Shown here piece after piece: positions 1 through 9,599 of a DNA stretch of 64,000 bases. Within the stretch, counting starts at the first letter, position 1. The number at the start of each line of letters is the position of its first letter. The notes beneath the pieces were generated by a model. It did no database searches and had not been told where the DNA came from. It saw nothing but the letters and a program-made list of their open reading frames with translations. The DNA is from Paenibacillus sp. 1_12 (GTDB taxonomy: Bacteria; Bacillota; Bacilli; Paenibacillales; NBRC-103111), in the NCBI RefSeq assembly GCF_900114475.1, contig NZ_FOTE01000001.1:186001-250000 (forward strand), written 5' to 3'. The position numbers and the translations under genes are program-made.

Positions 1-2656
1 ATCCCCTCAGTTCTGCTAAACGAGCGATTACTTTATCCCGTTTGTCTGCATAATCAGCCAGCTTTGCTTTTTCCTCATCAATCACCTTAGCTGGAGCTTT
101 CGCTACAAAGCCTTCATTTCCAAGCTTTTTCTCGATCCGCTCCACTTCGCCATGCAGCGATTGTAGCTCTTTTTCCAGACGGGCCAGTTCCTGCGAAATG
201 TCGATTAACCCAGCAAGCGGCAGGTACAGCTCAGCCCCTGTAAGTATTCCGGTCATCGCTTTATCCGGGTTCGTCAGCGTCAGACTAATCTCAAGCAAGG
301 AGGTATTGCTGAATCGGCGAATATATTCTTCATTGCGCTGCAGGATCGTCAGAGCTTCTTCGTTTGCCGGTTTGATCAGCAATTCGATCTTTTTGCTCAT
401 GGGCACGTTGACCTCAGCACGAATGTTACGAACCGTACGTATCACATCCATAAGCAGATTCATTTCCTGAACCGCATCGGCTGCCTCCCAATCCGCATTG
501 TAAAGCGGCCACGCGGCAAGCGTAATCGTCTCTCCTTCATGCGGAAGGTGCTGCCAGATTTCCTCAGAAATGAAAGGCATAAACGGATGAATCAGGCGTT
601 GTGTTTGATCCAATACATAGGCAAGCACGGATTGCGTCTTTTTCTTGGCTTCAGCATCAGCTCCATATAGGGACAGCTTACTGAATTCAATGTACCAGTC
701 ACACAAGTCATCCCATATAAAATTAGTTAACACGCGTCCTGTTTCACCAAATTCATAGGTGTCAATTAATCGGGTTACATCACGTACCGTTTCGTTCAAA
801 CGGTGCAGAATCCACCGATCAGCCGTACCTAATTGACCGCTCAGATCAATGTCCTTCACCGTGAAGCCAGTCAAATTCATCAATACAAAACGAGAAGCAT
901 TCCAAATTTTATTGGCAAAATTACGCGCCTGCTCGACCTTCTCCCAACGGAATCGCATATCCTGTCCGGCCGTTGATCCTGTTGACAACATAAAGCGCAT
1001 AGCGTCAGCGCCGTATTTCTCAATAACTTCCTGCGGGTCTACACCGTTGCCCAGAGATTTGGACATTTTCTGGCCATCCTCAGCACGAACTAAGCCATGG
1101 ATAAGCACATCCTTGAACGGAATTTGATCCGTAAATTCGAGTGCGGTAAAGATCATTCTGGACACCCAGAACGGAATAATATCATAGCCGGTAACCAGCA
1201 GGCTCGTAGGATAATAGCGGCTCAGATCCTCTGTTTGATCTGGCCATCCCAGAGTGGAAAACGGCCATAGCGCTGAGCTGAACCAAGTATCCAATACGTC
1301 CTCATCCTGACGGATGCTGCCGCCGTTAGCGCGAACAGAAGCCTCGGCTTCGCTGTGAGATACGAACATTTCCCCTGTTTCGTCATTGTACCACGCCGGA
1401 ATCCGATGACCCCACCACAGCTGACGGGAAATACACCAGTCACGAACATTTTCGATCCATTGCAAATAACTTTTTTCGAAGCGTTCCGGTACAAAATTAG
1501 CGCCTGTTTTCGCGTTTTGAGCGGCAATGGCCTGCTCCGCCAACGGCTTCATCTTGACAAACCACTGTGTGGACAAGTAAGGCTCAACAATAGCTCCACT
1601 ACGTTCACTGTGGCCGACTTGATGCACGTGATCCTCAATCTTCACCAATACACCAGATTCCTTCATGTCCGCAACAATTTGCTTGCGGCATTCGAAACGG
1701 TCCAAGCCTTGGTAAGGTCCCGCCTTATCGTTCATTGTTCCTGTTACATCCATTACCAATATTTGCGGCAAATCATGGCGCTTGCCCACTTCAAAGTCAT
1801 TAGGATCGTGTGCTGGCGTAATTTTCACAGCTCCGCTTCCGAAATCCTTATCGACATATTCGTCAGCAATAATTGGAATCTCACGGCCAACAAACGGCAG
1901 AACCAACACCTTGCCGATCAAATGCTGATAACGCTCGTCCTCCGGATGCACAGCAACAGCAGAATCACCAAGCATGGTCTCCGGACGGGTTGTAGCGACC
2001 ACAATAAATTCTTCGCTATCCTTGACTGTATATTTCAGATGGTACAGGTGTCCCTGTATTTCCTTGTGTTCAACTTCAATATCGGATAAAGCCGTCCTCG
2101 CCGCCGGATCCCAGTTAATAATATAGTTGCCGCGATAAATAAGCCCCTTTTCGTACAAGCGGACGAATACTTCACGGACCGCTTTTGACAGCCCTTCATC
2201 CAGAGTAAACCGCTCACGGGAATAGTCTAGAGAGAAGCCCATTTTTGCCCACTGCTGGTGAATTGAATCCGCATAGTGTTCCTTCCACTCCCATACCTTT
2301 TCAAGGAACTTTTCACGACCCAGATCGTAACGGGTAATACCTTCCTCACGCAGCTTCTGCTCTACTCTGGTTTGTGTCGCTATTCCGGCATGGTCAGACC
2401 CAGGCAGCCACAGCGCGTCATAGCCTTGCATTCTCTTGGTACGAATCATAATATCCTGCAATGTGCAATCCAGCGCATGCCCAATATGCAGCATACCCGT
2501 AACGTTTGGCGGGGGAATCACGATTGTATACGTCTCTGCATCCTTACGCTGCCCTGCTTTAAAATAATCGCCCTTCAACCAGTAATCGTACCATTTCTTT
2601 TCCGCTTCCTTCGGGTCATAGGTCGTCGGCATTTCTGTTGTTTTTATTTCTTCCAT
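1..2656 (-). CDS. valS: Valine--tRNA ligase, 3' end cut by window edge
   Basis: Charges tRNA-Val with valine in the cytoplasm (class I aminoacyl-tRNA synthetase). The N-terminus reads [19 protein letters not shown], typical of Bacillales ValRS. The class I signatures are visible: [13 protein letters not shown] (HIGH box, about 2470-2530) and [13 protein letters not shown] (KMSKS loop, about 1040-1075). The region near position 1 encodes the charged C-terminal coiled coil, so only a short C-terminal part is missing. The ATG follows TGGAGGAACC. A valine-type T-box leader lies directly upstream, which indicates control by uncharged tRNA-Val. Confidence 0.97.
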   Translation of the reverse strand, partial: MEEIKTTEMPTTYDPKEAEKKWYDYWLKGDYFKAGQRKDAETYTIVIPPPNVTGMLHIGHALDCTLQDIMIRTKRMQGYDALWLPGSDHAGIATQTRVEQKLREEGITRYDLGREKFLEKVWEWKEHYADSIHQQWAKMGFSLDYSRERFTLDEGLSKAVREVFVRLYEKGLIYRGNYIINWDPAARTALSDIEVEHKEIQGHLYHLKYTVKDSEEFIVVATTRPETMLGDSAVAVHPEDERYQHLIGKVLVLPFVGREIPIIADEYVDKDFGSGAVKITPAHDPNDFEVGKRHDLPQILVMDVTGTMNDKAGPYQGLDRFECRKQIVADMKESGVLVKIEDHVHQVGHSERSGAIVEPYLSTQWFVKMKPLAEQAIAAQNAKTGANFVPERFEKSYLQWIENVRDWCISRQLWWGHRIPAWYNDETGEMFVSHSEAEASVRANGGSIRQDEDVLDTWFSSALWPFSTLGWPDQTEDLSRYYPTSLLVTGYDIIPFWVSRMIFTALEFTDQIPFKDVLIHGLVRAEDGQKMSKSLGNGVDPQEVIEKYGADAMRFMLSTGSTAGQDMRFRWEKVEQARNFANKIWNASRFVLMNLTGFTVKDIDLSGQLGTADRWILHRLNETVRDVTRLIDTYEFGETGRVLTNFIWDDLCDWYIEFSKLSLYGADAEAKKKTQSVLAYVLDQTQRLIHPFMPFISEEIWQHLPHEGETITLAAWPLYNADWEAADAVQEMNLLMDVIRTVRNIRAEVNVPMSKKIELLIKPANEEALTILQRNEEYIRRFSNTSLLEISLTLTNPDKAMTGILTGAELYLPLAGLIDISQELARLEKELQSLHGEVERIEKKLGNEGFVAKAPAKVIDEEKAKLADYADKRDKVIARLAELRG

Positions 2657-2752
2657 CGCGGGTTCCTCCATTTACATACTATTGGTCAATTTCTTGCAGG
2701 CTGGACTGGTTGAGGCTAACCATTTACCCATCCACTGCACTTCCATAGGCAA

Positions 2753-2788
2753 CAAAAAAATCCCTTCGCCGCAAAGGACGAAAGGATA
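2753..2788 (-). terminator. T-box-controlled intrinsic terminator of valS
   Basis: On the minus strand ATCCTTTCG pairs with CGAAGGGAT and is followed by seven T. It starts just after the T-box core and is the attenuator that the antiterminator competes with. Confidence 0.85.
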
Positions 2789-3105
2789 TGCTTCCGTGGT
2801 ACCACCTTTATTCCGCATACGAAAAAGAATTGGGCTGACAAGTCACTTCCGTTAAGGCATTCAAGACACCTCAACCTGCTTATCTCCACTATGCGGCACT
2901 TCAACAGATAACGGCTGATACCGGCAGCATCTATCCGCAATCCAAGCATACAATTACCATACAGGATGGCTGATTGAACTCTTAGACCTGCTTTTAATAC
3001 TGCAACTCCAGGGCGACTTCGGCAAGTTACATCCTACGGAACCTCTCAGCGTAACAATTCCGCTCTCTGATGGGTTAGCTGCCTACTATTCCCTTTCCAA
3101 GTTAT
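2753..3105 (-). promoter_or_regulatory. T-box leader of valS (probable tRNA-Val specific)
   Basis: The conserved T-box core AAGGTGGTACCACG is on the minus strand at about 2796-2809. Stem I hallmarks lie upstream: GGGAATAGTAGGCAGC and AGAGAGCGG at about 3060-3098, and GCTGAGAGGTTCC at about 3040. A GUC codon in the expected specifier area (complement of 3015-3017) would read valine, although a GUA lies nearby. Uncharged tRNA pairing with the T-box bulge would favour the antiterminator and read-through into valS. This fills the gene-free stretch 2657-3247. Confidence 0.92.
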
Positions 3106-3198
3106 TGAAACATATGATTACATCTATGATAAACAACATTACCGACAGAGTCAATAACATATCCGCCTGTAAACCAAGGTTTTATCCTTATTATAGCC

Positions 3199-3240
3199 AA
3201 AAATGCCCGATTCAAACCCATAATAAGGTTGAATCGGGCA
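3199..3240 (-). terminator. Terminator after spoVID
   Basis: Twelve-base arms TGCCCGATTCAA and TTGAATCGGGCA (3204-3215 and 3229-3240), followed on the minus strand by a short T tract. It separates spoVID from the valS leader. Confidence 0.8.
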
Positions 3241-3247
3241 TATTCGT

Positions 3248-4285
3248 TTATTTGGGAATATAGACGATCTGACCTACAGAAACTTCATGCTCGGCTAATC
3301 GGTTAAACAAGGCAATTTCTCGTGGATTTAATTCATATCGCTTCGCAATAATTTCCAATGTTTCTTCCTTCTGAACGATACACAGCCGAACGCGGCGGAA
3401 TTCCTGCTTCTCGCTCGTTGAGCTTAGCAGCAGTTTTTTCCATTCTAATCGGTCGCCCGGAGAGGGTGCGTTTGATGCTGCTTCCGATTCAGCTAATCTT
3501 TGCTCCGCTTTAACGGATGAAGAACTTTGCAGCAGTGAGGTCAGACCGAATGGTTTTACAGGTTCCGGGGAATCGGATGGCTTCCCTGTAAAAGCAACTC
3601 TTGGCTCCTTCTTGTCCTCTGCCGCATAACTCGCCTCATAGATATCGGCTTGCTGATGCTGAAACACATCGAGGGCCTCATCGCTTTCATCATCCAGCCA
3701 TTCCTCAGCTTCGTCTTCTGCATCTGCAGTCAACTCATTTGTGTCGTTTGGAGGATCATTGTAAGCTGAAGAAGGTGAACGCTCTTGAATCGATTGTGCG
3801 TAGTTGTCTTCGGTTAAAAATGGTACGGATGTGTCAGGTCTTGCAGGTGTAGGCGCCTCATGTACAAACAGCACCTCATCCGAGTTGTTATGCCAAATCT
3901 CATCTGCACTTGGAGCTACAATAACTTCTTCGAGCCCGTTCAAAGATAATACGCCTGTAATATTGAGGCTTCGAGCTGAAAGAATATCGACATCAAAATT
4001 TTCAATTTCAACGGCAATATCCTCAACACGATGCACCCGGTTCAACGGTAGTGTAATTTCAACCGGAATCAGGTGCTCCAACGTACGATTCACGGCATCC
4101 TGTTCATCTACATAGGTGCCGGACAAAAGCAGGTTACCGCGTAGTAGAGCTTGATCTCCTTGGGGCACAACCTGAATATGAGGAACCAGCTCCACATCCT
4201 CCAAATGTTTGATGCCGGCAACTCCCTCAGACAAATGCACCCGCTCATAAATATCGAACCGCAATCCATTCTGCTGCTCAGCCAC
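3248..4285 (-). CDS. spoVID: SpoVID-like spore coat assembly protein with LysM domain
   Basis: Probable morphogenetic protein that helps the spore coat encase the forespore. The N-terminal part (residues 1-130, LRFDIYERVHLSE then VELVPHIQV) matches the SpoVID N-terminal domain. The middle (about 150-280) is acidic and low in complexity, and the C-terminus (about 299-345, ending SVGQIVYIPK) is a LysM peptidoglycan-binding domain. The start is GTG behind GGAGGGAGGACAAGATA. Its position between hemL and valS matches B. subtilis spoVID, although here the rluA-like and glycosidase genes intervene. At 345 residues it is shorter than the B. subtilis protein. Confidence 0.85.
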   Translation of the reverse strand: MAEQQNGLRFDIYERVHLSEGVAGIKHLEDVELVPHIQVVPQGDQALLRGNLLLSGTYVDEQDAVNRTLEHLIPVEITLPLNRVHRVEDIAVEIENFDVDILSARSLNITGVLSLNGLEEVIVAPSADEIWHNNSDEVLFVHEAPTPARPDTSVPFLTEDNYAQSIQERSPSSAYNDPPNDTNELTADAEDEAEEWLDDESDEALDVFQHQQADIYEASYAAEDKKEPRVAFTGKPSDSPEPVKPFGLTSLLQSSSSVKAEQRLAESEAASNAPSPGDRLEWKKLLLSSTSEKQEFRRVRLCIVQKEETLEIIAKRYELNPREIALFNRLAEHEVSVGQIVYIPK

Positions 4286-4388
4286 TATCTTGTCCTCCCT
4301 CCGAAAACTAAATCTTGCAAACCGTATCCAGCGGTTAATCAGTTTCAGTTGTCTTTAGATTTATATGGTTTTCGGGGGATAAGCATGA

Positions 4389-5264
4389 CTATATTTTTTG
4401 AAGTGCCGCATACAGCCTTTGAAAATCCTCCGGCCAAGGTGCAGCAACGCTGATATGCTCGCCCGTCAGGGGGTGATCGAATGATAAGCTCTCGCCATGC
4501 AGAGCCTGTCGAGAGATTCCGCTACTAGGTCCTCCATACAAGGAATCTCCCCATATCGGATGGCCTAAATAGCTTAAATGAACTCGGATTTGGTGAGTTT
4601 TCCCTGTTTCCAGGCGAAGGCGTACAAGCATACCCTGATTCAACTGCTCGACAACCTCGTAATGAGTTACAGCACGTTCTCCAGTCATCGATACGCGTCT
4701 GCGCGATGAATGGTGCCGATCCTTGCCGATAGGTGCATCGATAGTCCCGATTGAAACGTCTGTATGCCCTTGCACGATTGCTGCGTAGCAGCGTTCTATC
4801 GATTTACTCCGCATGGCTTCATCCATAATCAACTGCGCCCATTCATGCTTGGCATACAAAACAGGGCCTGTTGTATCCTCATCCAACCGATGGATATGAC
4901 GTACTTTGCACTGCTGCCCCGTGCTCTCATAGTAAAATGCAACGGCATCAGCCAAAGTCATCTGTTCGCTGCCTTTCCATGATCCATCTCCATGAACCTT
5001 CATACCTTCCGGCTTATGGACAACCAGACAAAAATCGTCCTCATACAGCACTTCTAAATGTGACCATACTGGCATATGCTGTAGGGGCTCATTCGGAAAT
5101 AGCTTCAGACGAACCCTAGTGCCTTTTATCGACACACCACCGCTATTAACGAGCTTTTTCAAAAAAAGTTCGGGCATTCGGATATAAGATCCAATATCAA
5201 GCTCTGATTCGAGCGGCTTTGGCAATAACAGCTCCAGCCACTCCCCCTTTTTGTTCCAAGACAT
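4389..5264 (-). CDS. RluA-family rRNA pseudouridine synthase
   Basis: Isomerises uridine to pseudouridine in structured RNA, probably 23S rRNA. The catalytic signature HRLDEDTTG, with the active-site Asp after HRL, is present, followed by the family blocks KTHQIRVHLSYLGHPIWGD near the C-terminus. The open frame continues 18 codons further upstream, but the ATG at 5264 (MSWNKKGEWL) is preferred. It lies two bases after the TGA of a 41-codon reading frame, which indicates translational coupling. The exact target uridine cannot be deduced. Confidence 0.9.
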   Translation of the reverse strand: MSWNKKGEWLELLLPKPLESELDIGSYIRMPELFLKKLVNSGGVSIKGTRVRLKLFPNEPLQHMPVWSHLEVLYEDDFCLVVHKPEGMKVHGDGSWKGSEQMTLADAVAFYYESTGQQCKVRHIHRLDEDTTGPVLYAKHEWAQLIMDEAMRSKSIERCYAAIVQGHTDVSIGTIDAPIGKDRHHSSRRRVSMTGERAVTHYEVVEQLNQGMLVRLRLETGKTHQIRVHLSYLGHPIWGDSLYGGPSSGISRQALHGESLSFDHPLTGEHISVAAPWPEDFQRLYAALQKI

Positions 5265-5266
5265 CC

Positions 5267-5392
5267 TCACTGCTTTCGCACCTTCCTCATATATATAAAA
5301 CCGTAAACTGCAAGACATCCAAAGACGAGAAAGAAACCAAACATGACAACCAATGTTTCCAATGTAATCCCGTACAAACTGTATTTATCCAT
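5267..5392 (-). CDS. Small membrane protein (41 aa) coupled to the pseudouridine synthase
   Basis: A short reading frame starting MDKYSLYGITLETLVVM and ending FIYMRKVRKQ. Residues about 10-35 form one hydrophobic segment, followed by a basic tail, so it is predicted to be a single-pass membrane peptide with the tail in the cytoplasm. GAGGCG lies about 9 bases before the ATG. Its TGA is followed by GG and then the ATG of the RluA-type gene. I do not recognise a family. Function unknown. Confidence 0.65.
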   Translation of the reverse strand: MDKYSLYGITLETLVVMFGFFLVFGCLAVYGFIYMRKVRKQ

Positions 5393-5522
5393 GCTGTAAT
5401 CGCCTCAATTCCAAAAACTTTATATTTCATTGTAGCAAATAAGCACTAAGACTTCTATTAAACTATCCAAATATATGATAGAATGAATAGTATTTATCTT
5501 GAACTTAGGAGAGGACTACACA

Positions 5523-7322
5523 TTGAGTAATGCACTACAATTTTTCCAATCCACCCGGCAGCAGCTTCGTGATTGGAGTTGGTTCAAACGCTCACTTTTG
5601 GGATTTACTATACTGACCTTTATGGTTTCCAGTTTTATGTTTTTGACACCTGTCGGAACCGAAATGCGTATTTGGATGGCTAATACAGTTATTATTACAC
5701 AGCATCGTGATTGGGCTTGGATATTCGTAGGTACAGAGCAGCGTGACAGCATGCTTCAAAAAATGCGACAGTTTATTGAAGAAAATGCTGAGGAAAAACA
5801 GCAGTTTAATATGGTTACCGTTCAACCTAACTTTGCGTTGACTCGTAAGAATCGATCTATAGATGAGTTAATTAAAGTAGAAGACGTCTCCGGCACATTC
5901 TGGAAAGGCAAACGGATGTATGTGTACGACCCCAAATCGATTCGTCTTATGACCCCTGAAAAACCGGGTGAGGGTGAAAAAATCTCTTCCATGGTGAAAC
6001 GCACTGGTGCTGTAGCCGGAGTCAATGCTGGAGGCTTTGACGATCCCGAGGGCTTAGGTAATGGCTTTGCTGCTATTGGAGCTGTTATATCCGGCGGAGA
6101 AGTGATTTATACCGACCAGGATAGTAGTGTCGCTCAGCATATTGTCGGCTTCACCAAGGAAGGTACGCTCGTCATCGGTAAATATAATATGTTTGAATTA
6201 CAAGAAATGGGCATATCCGAAGCGGCTTCATTTTATCCGCGTGTTATTGCCAACGGAAAACCGCTTCCCATCAATGACGTTAGCCGTGCGCCACGTACCG
6301 GAGTCGGACAAAAAGCGGATGGAACCGTCATTTTTATCGTCGCTGATGGTCGCTCGACCCAGAGTGTTGGAGCAACGTTGAAAGAAATCCAAGAATTGTT
6401 CCTTGCCGATGATGTAGTCAATGCAGGCTTTTTGGATGGTGGTGCTTCATCCGAGTTGGTTGTGAATGGCGAACTCGTGACCAAACCCTCCAGCCGTTAT
6501 GGTGAACGCAGATTGCCTTCTGCTTATCTTGTTTATGATCATCCTGAGGATGCTGTAGCCAACAGGGTTTGGGACGGTCTAACAACAATTAATGCCGGAG
6601 GTGCTTTCGATCATCCCGACTTTTTGAAAGAGCAGGCTGCGCTTAAAGCCAAAGCCAAAAATAATCCAGCACCTGCTACGACACCAACGCCGACCAAACC
6701 AACAGAAACCGAAACAAAGACCGAAACGAAAGCTCCAGCTACAAATACGGGTACAACCAAACCATCCGGCACCACTGAGCCTACAAAACCTAGCACTCAA
6801 TCGGATGCGACTAAACCCGCACAAGGCACAGACAGCAGTAAAACAACGACAACCCCTGCTGCAGGCGGAAACAAAGATAACGGAAAAGAAACCACACCCC
6901 CTGCCAGCACTCAACAAGGCGGCAGCGGCAATCCGGTAACAACAGACCCAACTAAACCTGCGGAACATACACCAACGGGAACGGGAGCTGCGGGAGCCGG
7001 TGCTACGAATCCAACGACAAACCCAACACCAACGACGGGCGGATCTTCACAGCAAGGGCAAGGTGATCATTCAGGAACGGGCAGCACATCTGCACCTGCT
7101 ACGAATCCAACCACACCTGCAGCAAGCGATGCTGCCAAGAACACACCAGCTTCGTCGGGGGATACATCATCCAAGATCAACACACCAGCCACTGGCGATA
7201 CAGGAGCTAAAAATACGCCTCCAGCCAATGTACCTGTTCCCTCTTCACCAACAGCACCTCCCAACGGATCAACTAGCACAACAGTTGTTCCTTCAGGTTC
7301 CACTTCCGTACCGGTCAAATAA
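5523..7322 (+). CDS. Membrane-anchored phosphodiester glycosidase (NAGPA) family protein with Thr/Pro-rich tail
   Basis: Predicted extracytoplasmic enzyme related to N-acetylglucosamine-1-phosphodiester alpha-N-acetylglucosaminidase, a family linked to exopolysaccharide metabolism. Residues about 22-45 form a signal anchor. The catalytic domain spans about 110-350, with GVNAGGFDDPEG, VIFIVADGRS and FLDGGASSELVVNG. The last 240 residues or so are a Thr/Pro/Ser/Gly-rich tail of changing repeats, probably a wall-spanning stalk. The start is TTG at 5523, nine bases after AGGAGAGG; an in-frame TTG at 5499 has no ribosome site. Substrate unknown. Confidence 0.8.
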   Translation: MSNALQFFQSTRQQLRDWSWFKRSLLGFTILTFMVSSFMFLTPVGTEMRIWMANTVIITQHRDWAWIFVGTEQRDSMLQKMRQFIEENAEEKQQFNMVTVQPNFALTRKNRSIDELIKVEDVSGTFWKGKRMYVYDPKSIRLMTPEKPGEGEKISSMVKRTGAVAGVNAGGFDDPEGLGNGFAAIGAVISGGEVIYTDQDSSVAQHIVGFTKEGTLVIGKYNMFELQEMGISEAASFYPRVIANGKPLPINDVSRAPRTGVGQKADGTVIFIVADGRSTQSVGATLKEIQELFLADDVVNAGFLDGGASSELVVNGELVTKPSSRYGERRLPSAYLVYDHPEDAVANRVWDGLTTINAGGAFDHPDFLKEQAALKAKAKNNPAPATTPTPTKPTETETKTETKAPATNTGTTKPSGTTEPTKPSTQSDATKPAQGTDSSKTTTTPAAGGNKDNGKETTPPASTQQGGSGNPVTTDPTKPAEHTPTGTGAAGAGATNPTTNPTPTTGGSSQQGQGDHSGTGSTSAPATNPTTPAASDAAKNTPASSGDTSSKINTPATGDTGAKNTPPANVPVPSSPTAPPNGSTSTTVVPSGSTSVPVK

Positions 7323-7326
7323 TAAT

Positions 7327-7372
7327 AAAAAGGATCAACTCTCGCTTTCAACGAGGGCTGATCCTTTTTAAT
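7327..7372. terminator. Bidirectional terminator between the glycosidase gene and hemL
   Basis: AAAAAGGATCA pairs with TGATCCTTTTT, with A and T runs on both sides, so it can stop transcription from both convergent genes. Confidence 0.85.
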
Positions 7373-7412
7373 TTATGCCTATTTCACAACACGCAGTGAA
7401 AGATTGCTTTGT

Positions 7413-8717
7413 CTATAATTGTTTCAAAGAAGAACGATGAGCCTCAATTGTTTGCTCGATATCTTCATCTGTGTGTGCAGTTGATACGAACATTCCTTCA
7501 TACTGGGAAGGGGCTACACTCACTCCATTATCGAGTAAAGCAGCAAAATAACGATTGAAACGCTGCTGATCAGATGTCTTAGCCGTCTCATAATTAGTTA
7601 CCTGTTGATCTGTAAAGAAGGGGCATATCATCGAACCTACACGATTGATCGTACAGGCAATACCAAATTCGTTGGCATTTGAGATAAACCCAGCCTCTAA
7701 TCGAGCAGATTTACGTTCCAATTCCTCATAAGCTCCCGGTTGACCTAACAAGCGCAGCGTCGTGTAACCAGCGGCCATAGCTAATGGATTACCTGACAGC
7801 GTTCCGGCTTGATAAATGGGGCCGCTTGGCGCTATCATCTCCATAATATCGCGTCTGCCTCCATAAGCACCAACCGGCAAACCTCCGCCGATTACTTTGC
7901 CAAGACAAGTAAGGTCCGGCTTAATCCCATATAGTCCCTGCGCACTGCCCAAGCCAACTCGAAAGCCCGTCATCACTTCATCGAATATTAGCAAGCTGCC
8001 ATAACTTGTAGTAATATCCCGAAGACCCTGTAAAAAGCCCGGTTGAGGTGGCACGACACCCATGTTCCCTGCAATAGGCTCAACGATAACAGCGGCGATT
8101 TCTTCTCCATACTTTTCAAAGGCTACACGGATGGAATCGAGATCGTTGTAAGGTACCGTGATCGTATTGACAGCAACGCTTTCTGGCACCCCAGGACTAT
8201 CTGGCAGTCCAAGAGTAGCAACGCCTGATCCTGCTTTAATCAGAAGTGCATCTGCATGACCATGATAGCATCCTTCAAATTTCAAAATTTTCGGACGGTT
8301 CGTATAACCACGGGCTAATCGCAAAGCACTCATGGTTGCTTCTGTACCGGAATTGACCATTCTTACCATCTCTAGGGAAGGAATTCTTTCAATAACCAGC
8401 TTGGCCATCCGTGTTTCAAGCTCAGTAGGCGCACCAAAGCTAGTCCCCAATTCTGCCGCTGCTTTAATAGCTTCTACGACTTCGGGATGACAATGACCTA
8501 CAATTAGAGGTCCCCATGAGCCGATATAATCAATAAACTGATTTCCGTCAATATCGAACACTCTTGAGCCGACGCCCCGCTCCATAAAAAGAGGGGTTAA
8601 ACCTACGGATTTAAATGCGCGAACCGGGCTATTAACACCTCCCGGAATGAACTGCTTGGCTTCAGCAAAAGCCTTTGATGAACGTGAATCGTCGCGTTTG
8701 GTTGGTTTCAATGTCAT
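7413..8717 (-). CDS. hemL: Glutamate-1-semialdehyde 2,1-aminomutase
   Basis: PLP enzyme that converts glutamate-1-semialdehyde to 5-aminolevulinate, the second C5-pathway step after HemA. It has 434 residues, the normal family size. The PLP lysine lies in [17 protein letters not shown], and [10 protein letters not shown] is the cofactor-binding block. The ATG at 8717 ([11 protein letters not shown]) follows AGAAAGGG; the longer frame upstream lacks a ribosome site. It is separated from the other heme genes by a divergent Crp/Fnr-type regulator, so it has its own promoter. Confidence 0.96.
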   Translation of the reverse strand: MTLKPTKRDDSRSSKAFAEAKQFIPGGVNSPVRAFKSVGLTPLFMERGVGSRVFDIDGNQFIDYIGSWGPLIVGHCHPEVVEAIKAAAELGTSFGAPTELETRMAKLVIERIPSLEMVRMVNSGTEATMSALRLARGYTNRPKILKFEGCYHGHADALLIKAGSGVATLGLPDSPGVPESVAVNTITVPYNDLDSIRVAFEKYGEEIAAVIVEPIAGNMGVVPPQPGFLQGLRDITTSYGSLLIFDEVMTGFRVGLGSAQGLYGIKPDLTCLGKVIGGGLPVGAYGGRRDIMEMIAPSGPIYQAGTLSGNPLAMAAGYTTLRLLGQPGAYEELERKSARLEAGFISNANEFGIACTINRVGSMICPFFTDQQVTNYETAKTSDQQRFNRYFAALLDNGVSVAPSQYEGMFVSTAHTDEDIEQTIEAHRSSLKQL

Positions 8718-8828
8718 GACCCTTTCTTCACGATAAATTATCTTGAAAAGCAAGAAAAATCGATATATAATTATTCGAACTGATGGTAGACTTGGACTAT
8801 TTTCCAGCAAAAGAAGCGAGGGAAAACA
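8718..8828. promoter_or_regulatory. Divergent promoter region between hemL and the Crp/Fnr-type gene
   Basis: A 111-base region that must hold both promoters. It is AT-rich and contains the inverted repeat TCTTGAAAAGCAAGA (8741-8755), a possible operator. I found no canonical TGTGA-N6-TCACA Fnr/Crp box. Confidence 0.4.
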
Positions 8829-9491
8829 ATGATCGACTTTTTGTGCAAGGTGCCCTTATTTTCCAGTCTTAACGAATCGCAATTAACGATAATATCTAAT
8901 ATTTGCTCTAAAAAAACGTTCAAAGCTAACACCATTTTATTTCAAGAAAAAGAGCTTGGTACTGTATTCTACATTGTTTTCAGCGGCTCTGTAAAAATTT
9001 ACACGGCGGCCACTTCCGGTGAAGAGAAGATTCTCTCCTTGTTCCGAACAGGCGATAGCTTTGGAGAGCTGTCATTGATTGACGGCAAACCGCGTTCCGC
9101 TTCTGCACAAACGCTGGAAGACAGTGTCATGATCACTTTATCGGCGAATAACTTCTTGGATATGTTAAAGTCCAACTTCGACATTTCCCTTTGTATTATG
9201 CAGGAGCTGTGCAATCGCCTTCGCGACACAAACCAACATGTCCATGATCTTACGTTCCTGGATGCTAGATCAAGAGTAATCAAGAGCCTCATTAAACTTG
9301 CCAACAAAAATGGAATTCGTTCAGGCAGCGTCGTGACAATCAAGATGATGCTTAACTACGATGAGGTATCACAGATGGCAGGTGTACAAAAGCCTATTTT
9401 GATGCAGGTTATCCGTGACTTTCAGGAAAAACAAATATTGACCTTCCTCGGTAACGAGATGAAACTTGATCTTGCCAAGCTGAGAGGTTAA
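8829..9491 (+). CDS. Crp/Fnr-family transcriptional regulator
   Basis: 220-residue regulator. Residues about 5-115 form the cyclic-nucleotide-binding-like beta roll ([29 protein letters not shown]). A long dimer helix follows, and then a winged helix (about 160-215, [20 protein letters not shown]). The ATG is six bases after GCGAGGG. Cysteines are present near residues 6 and 26 and in LCIMQELC, but they do not form a recognisable Fnr iron-sulphur motif. Divergence from hemL and its place inside the heme locus suggest it controls heme synthesis or respiration; that is inference. The effector is unknown. Confidence 0.88.
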   Translation: MIDFLCKVPLFSSLNESQLTIISNICSKKTFKANTILFQEKELGTVFYIVFSGSVKIYTAATSGEEKILSLFRTGDSFGELSLIDGKPRSASAQTLEDSVMITLSANNFLDMLKSNFDISLCIMQELCNRLRDTNQHVHDLTFLDARSRVIKSLIKLANKNGIRSGSVVTIKMMLNYDEVSQMAGVQKPILMQVIRDFQEKQILTFLGNEMKLDLAKLRG

Positions 9492-9502
9492 TCTTATTGC
9501 AG

Positions 9503-9532
9503 GAAAGCCCGATTCAAGATCGGGCTTTTTTT
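9503..9532 (+). terminator. Terminator of the Crp/Fnr-type gene
   Basis: AAAGCCCGAT and ATCGGGCTTT form a stem with a 5-base loop, followed by a T run, 12 bases after the stop codon. Confidence 0.9.
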
Positions 9533-9599
9533 ATTTGCACAGATCGAGCATGGGCTGCAAAGTTCTTTGAACCAGCTTAGATAGATTACCTACGATCAA

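Noticed and set aside
1355-2089. 244-codon plus-strand frame
   Set aside because: It is antisense to the well-conserved valS sequence.
5499-5522. TTG at 5499 as start of the glycosidase gene
   Set aside because: AGGAGAGG lies inside this stretch and points to the TTG at 5523.
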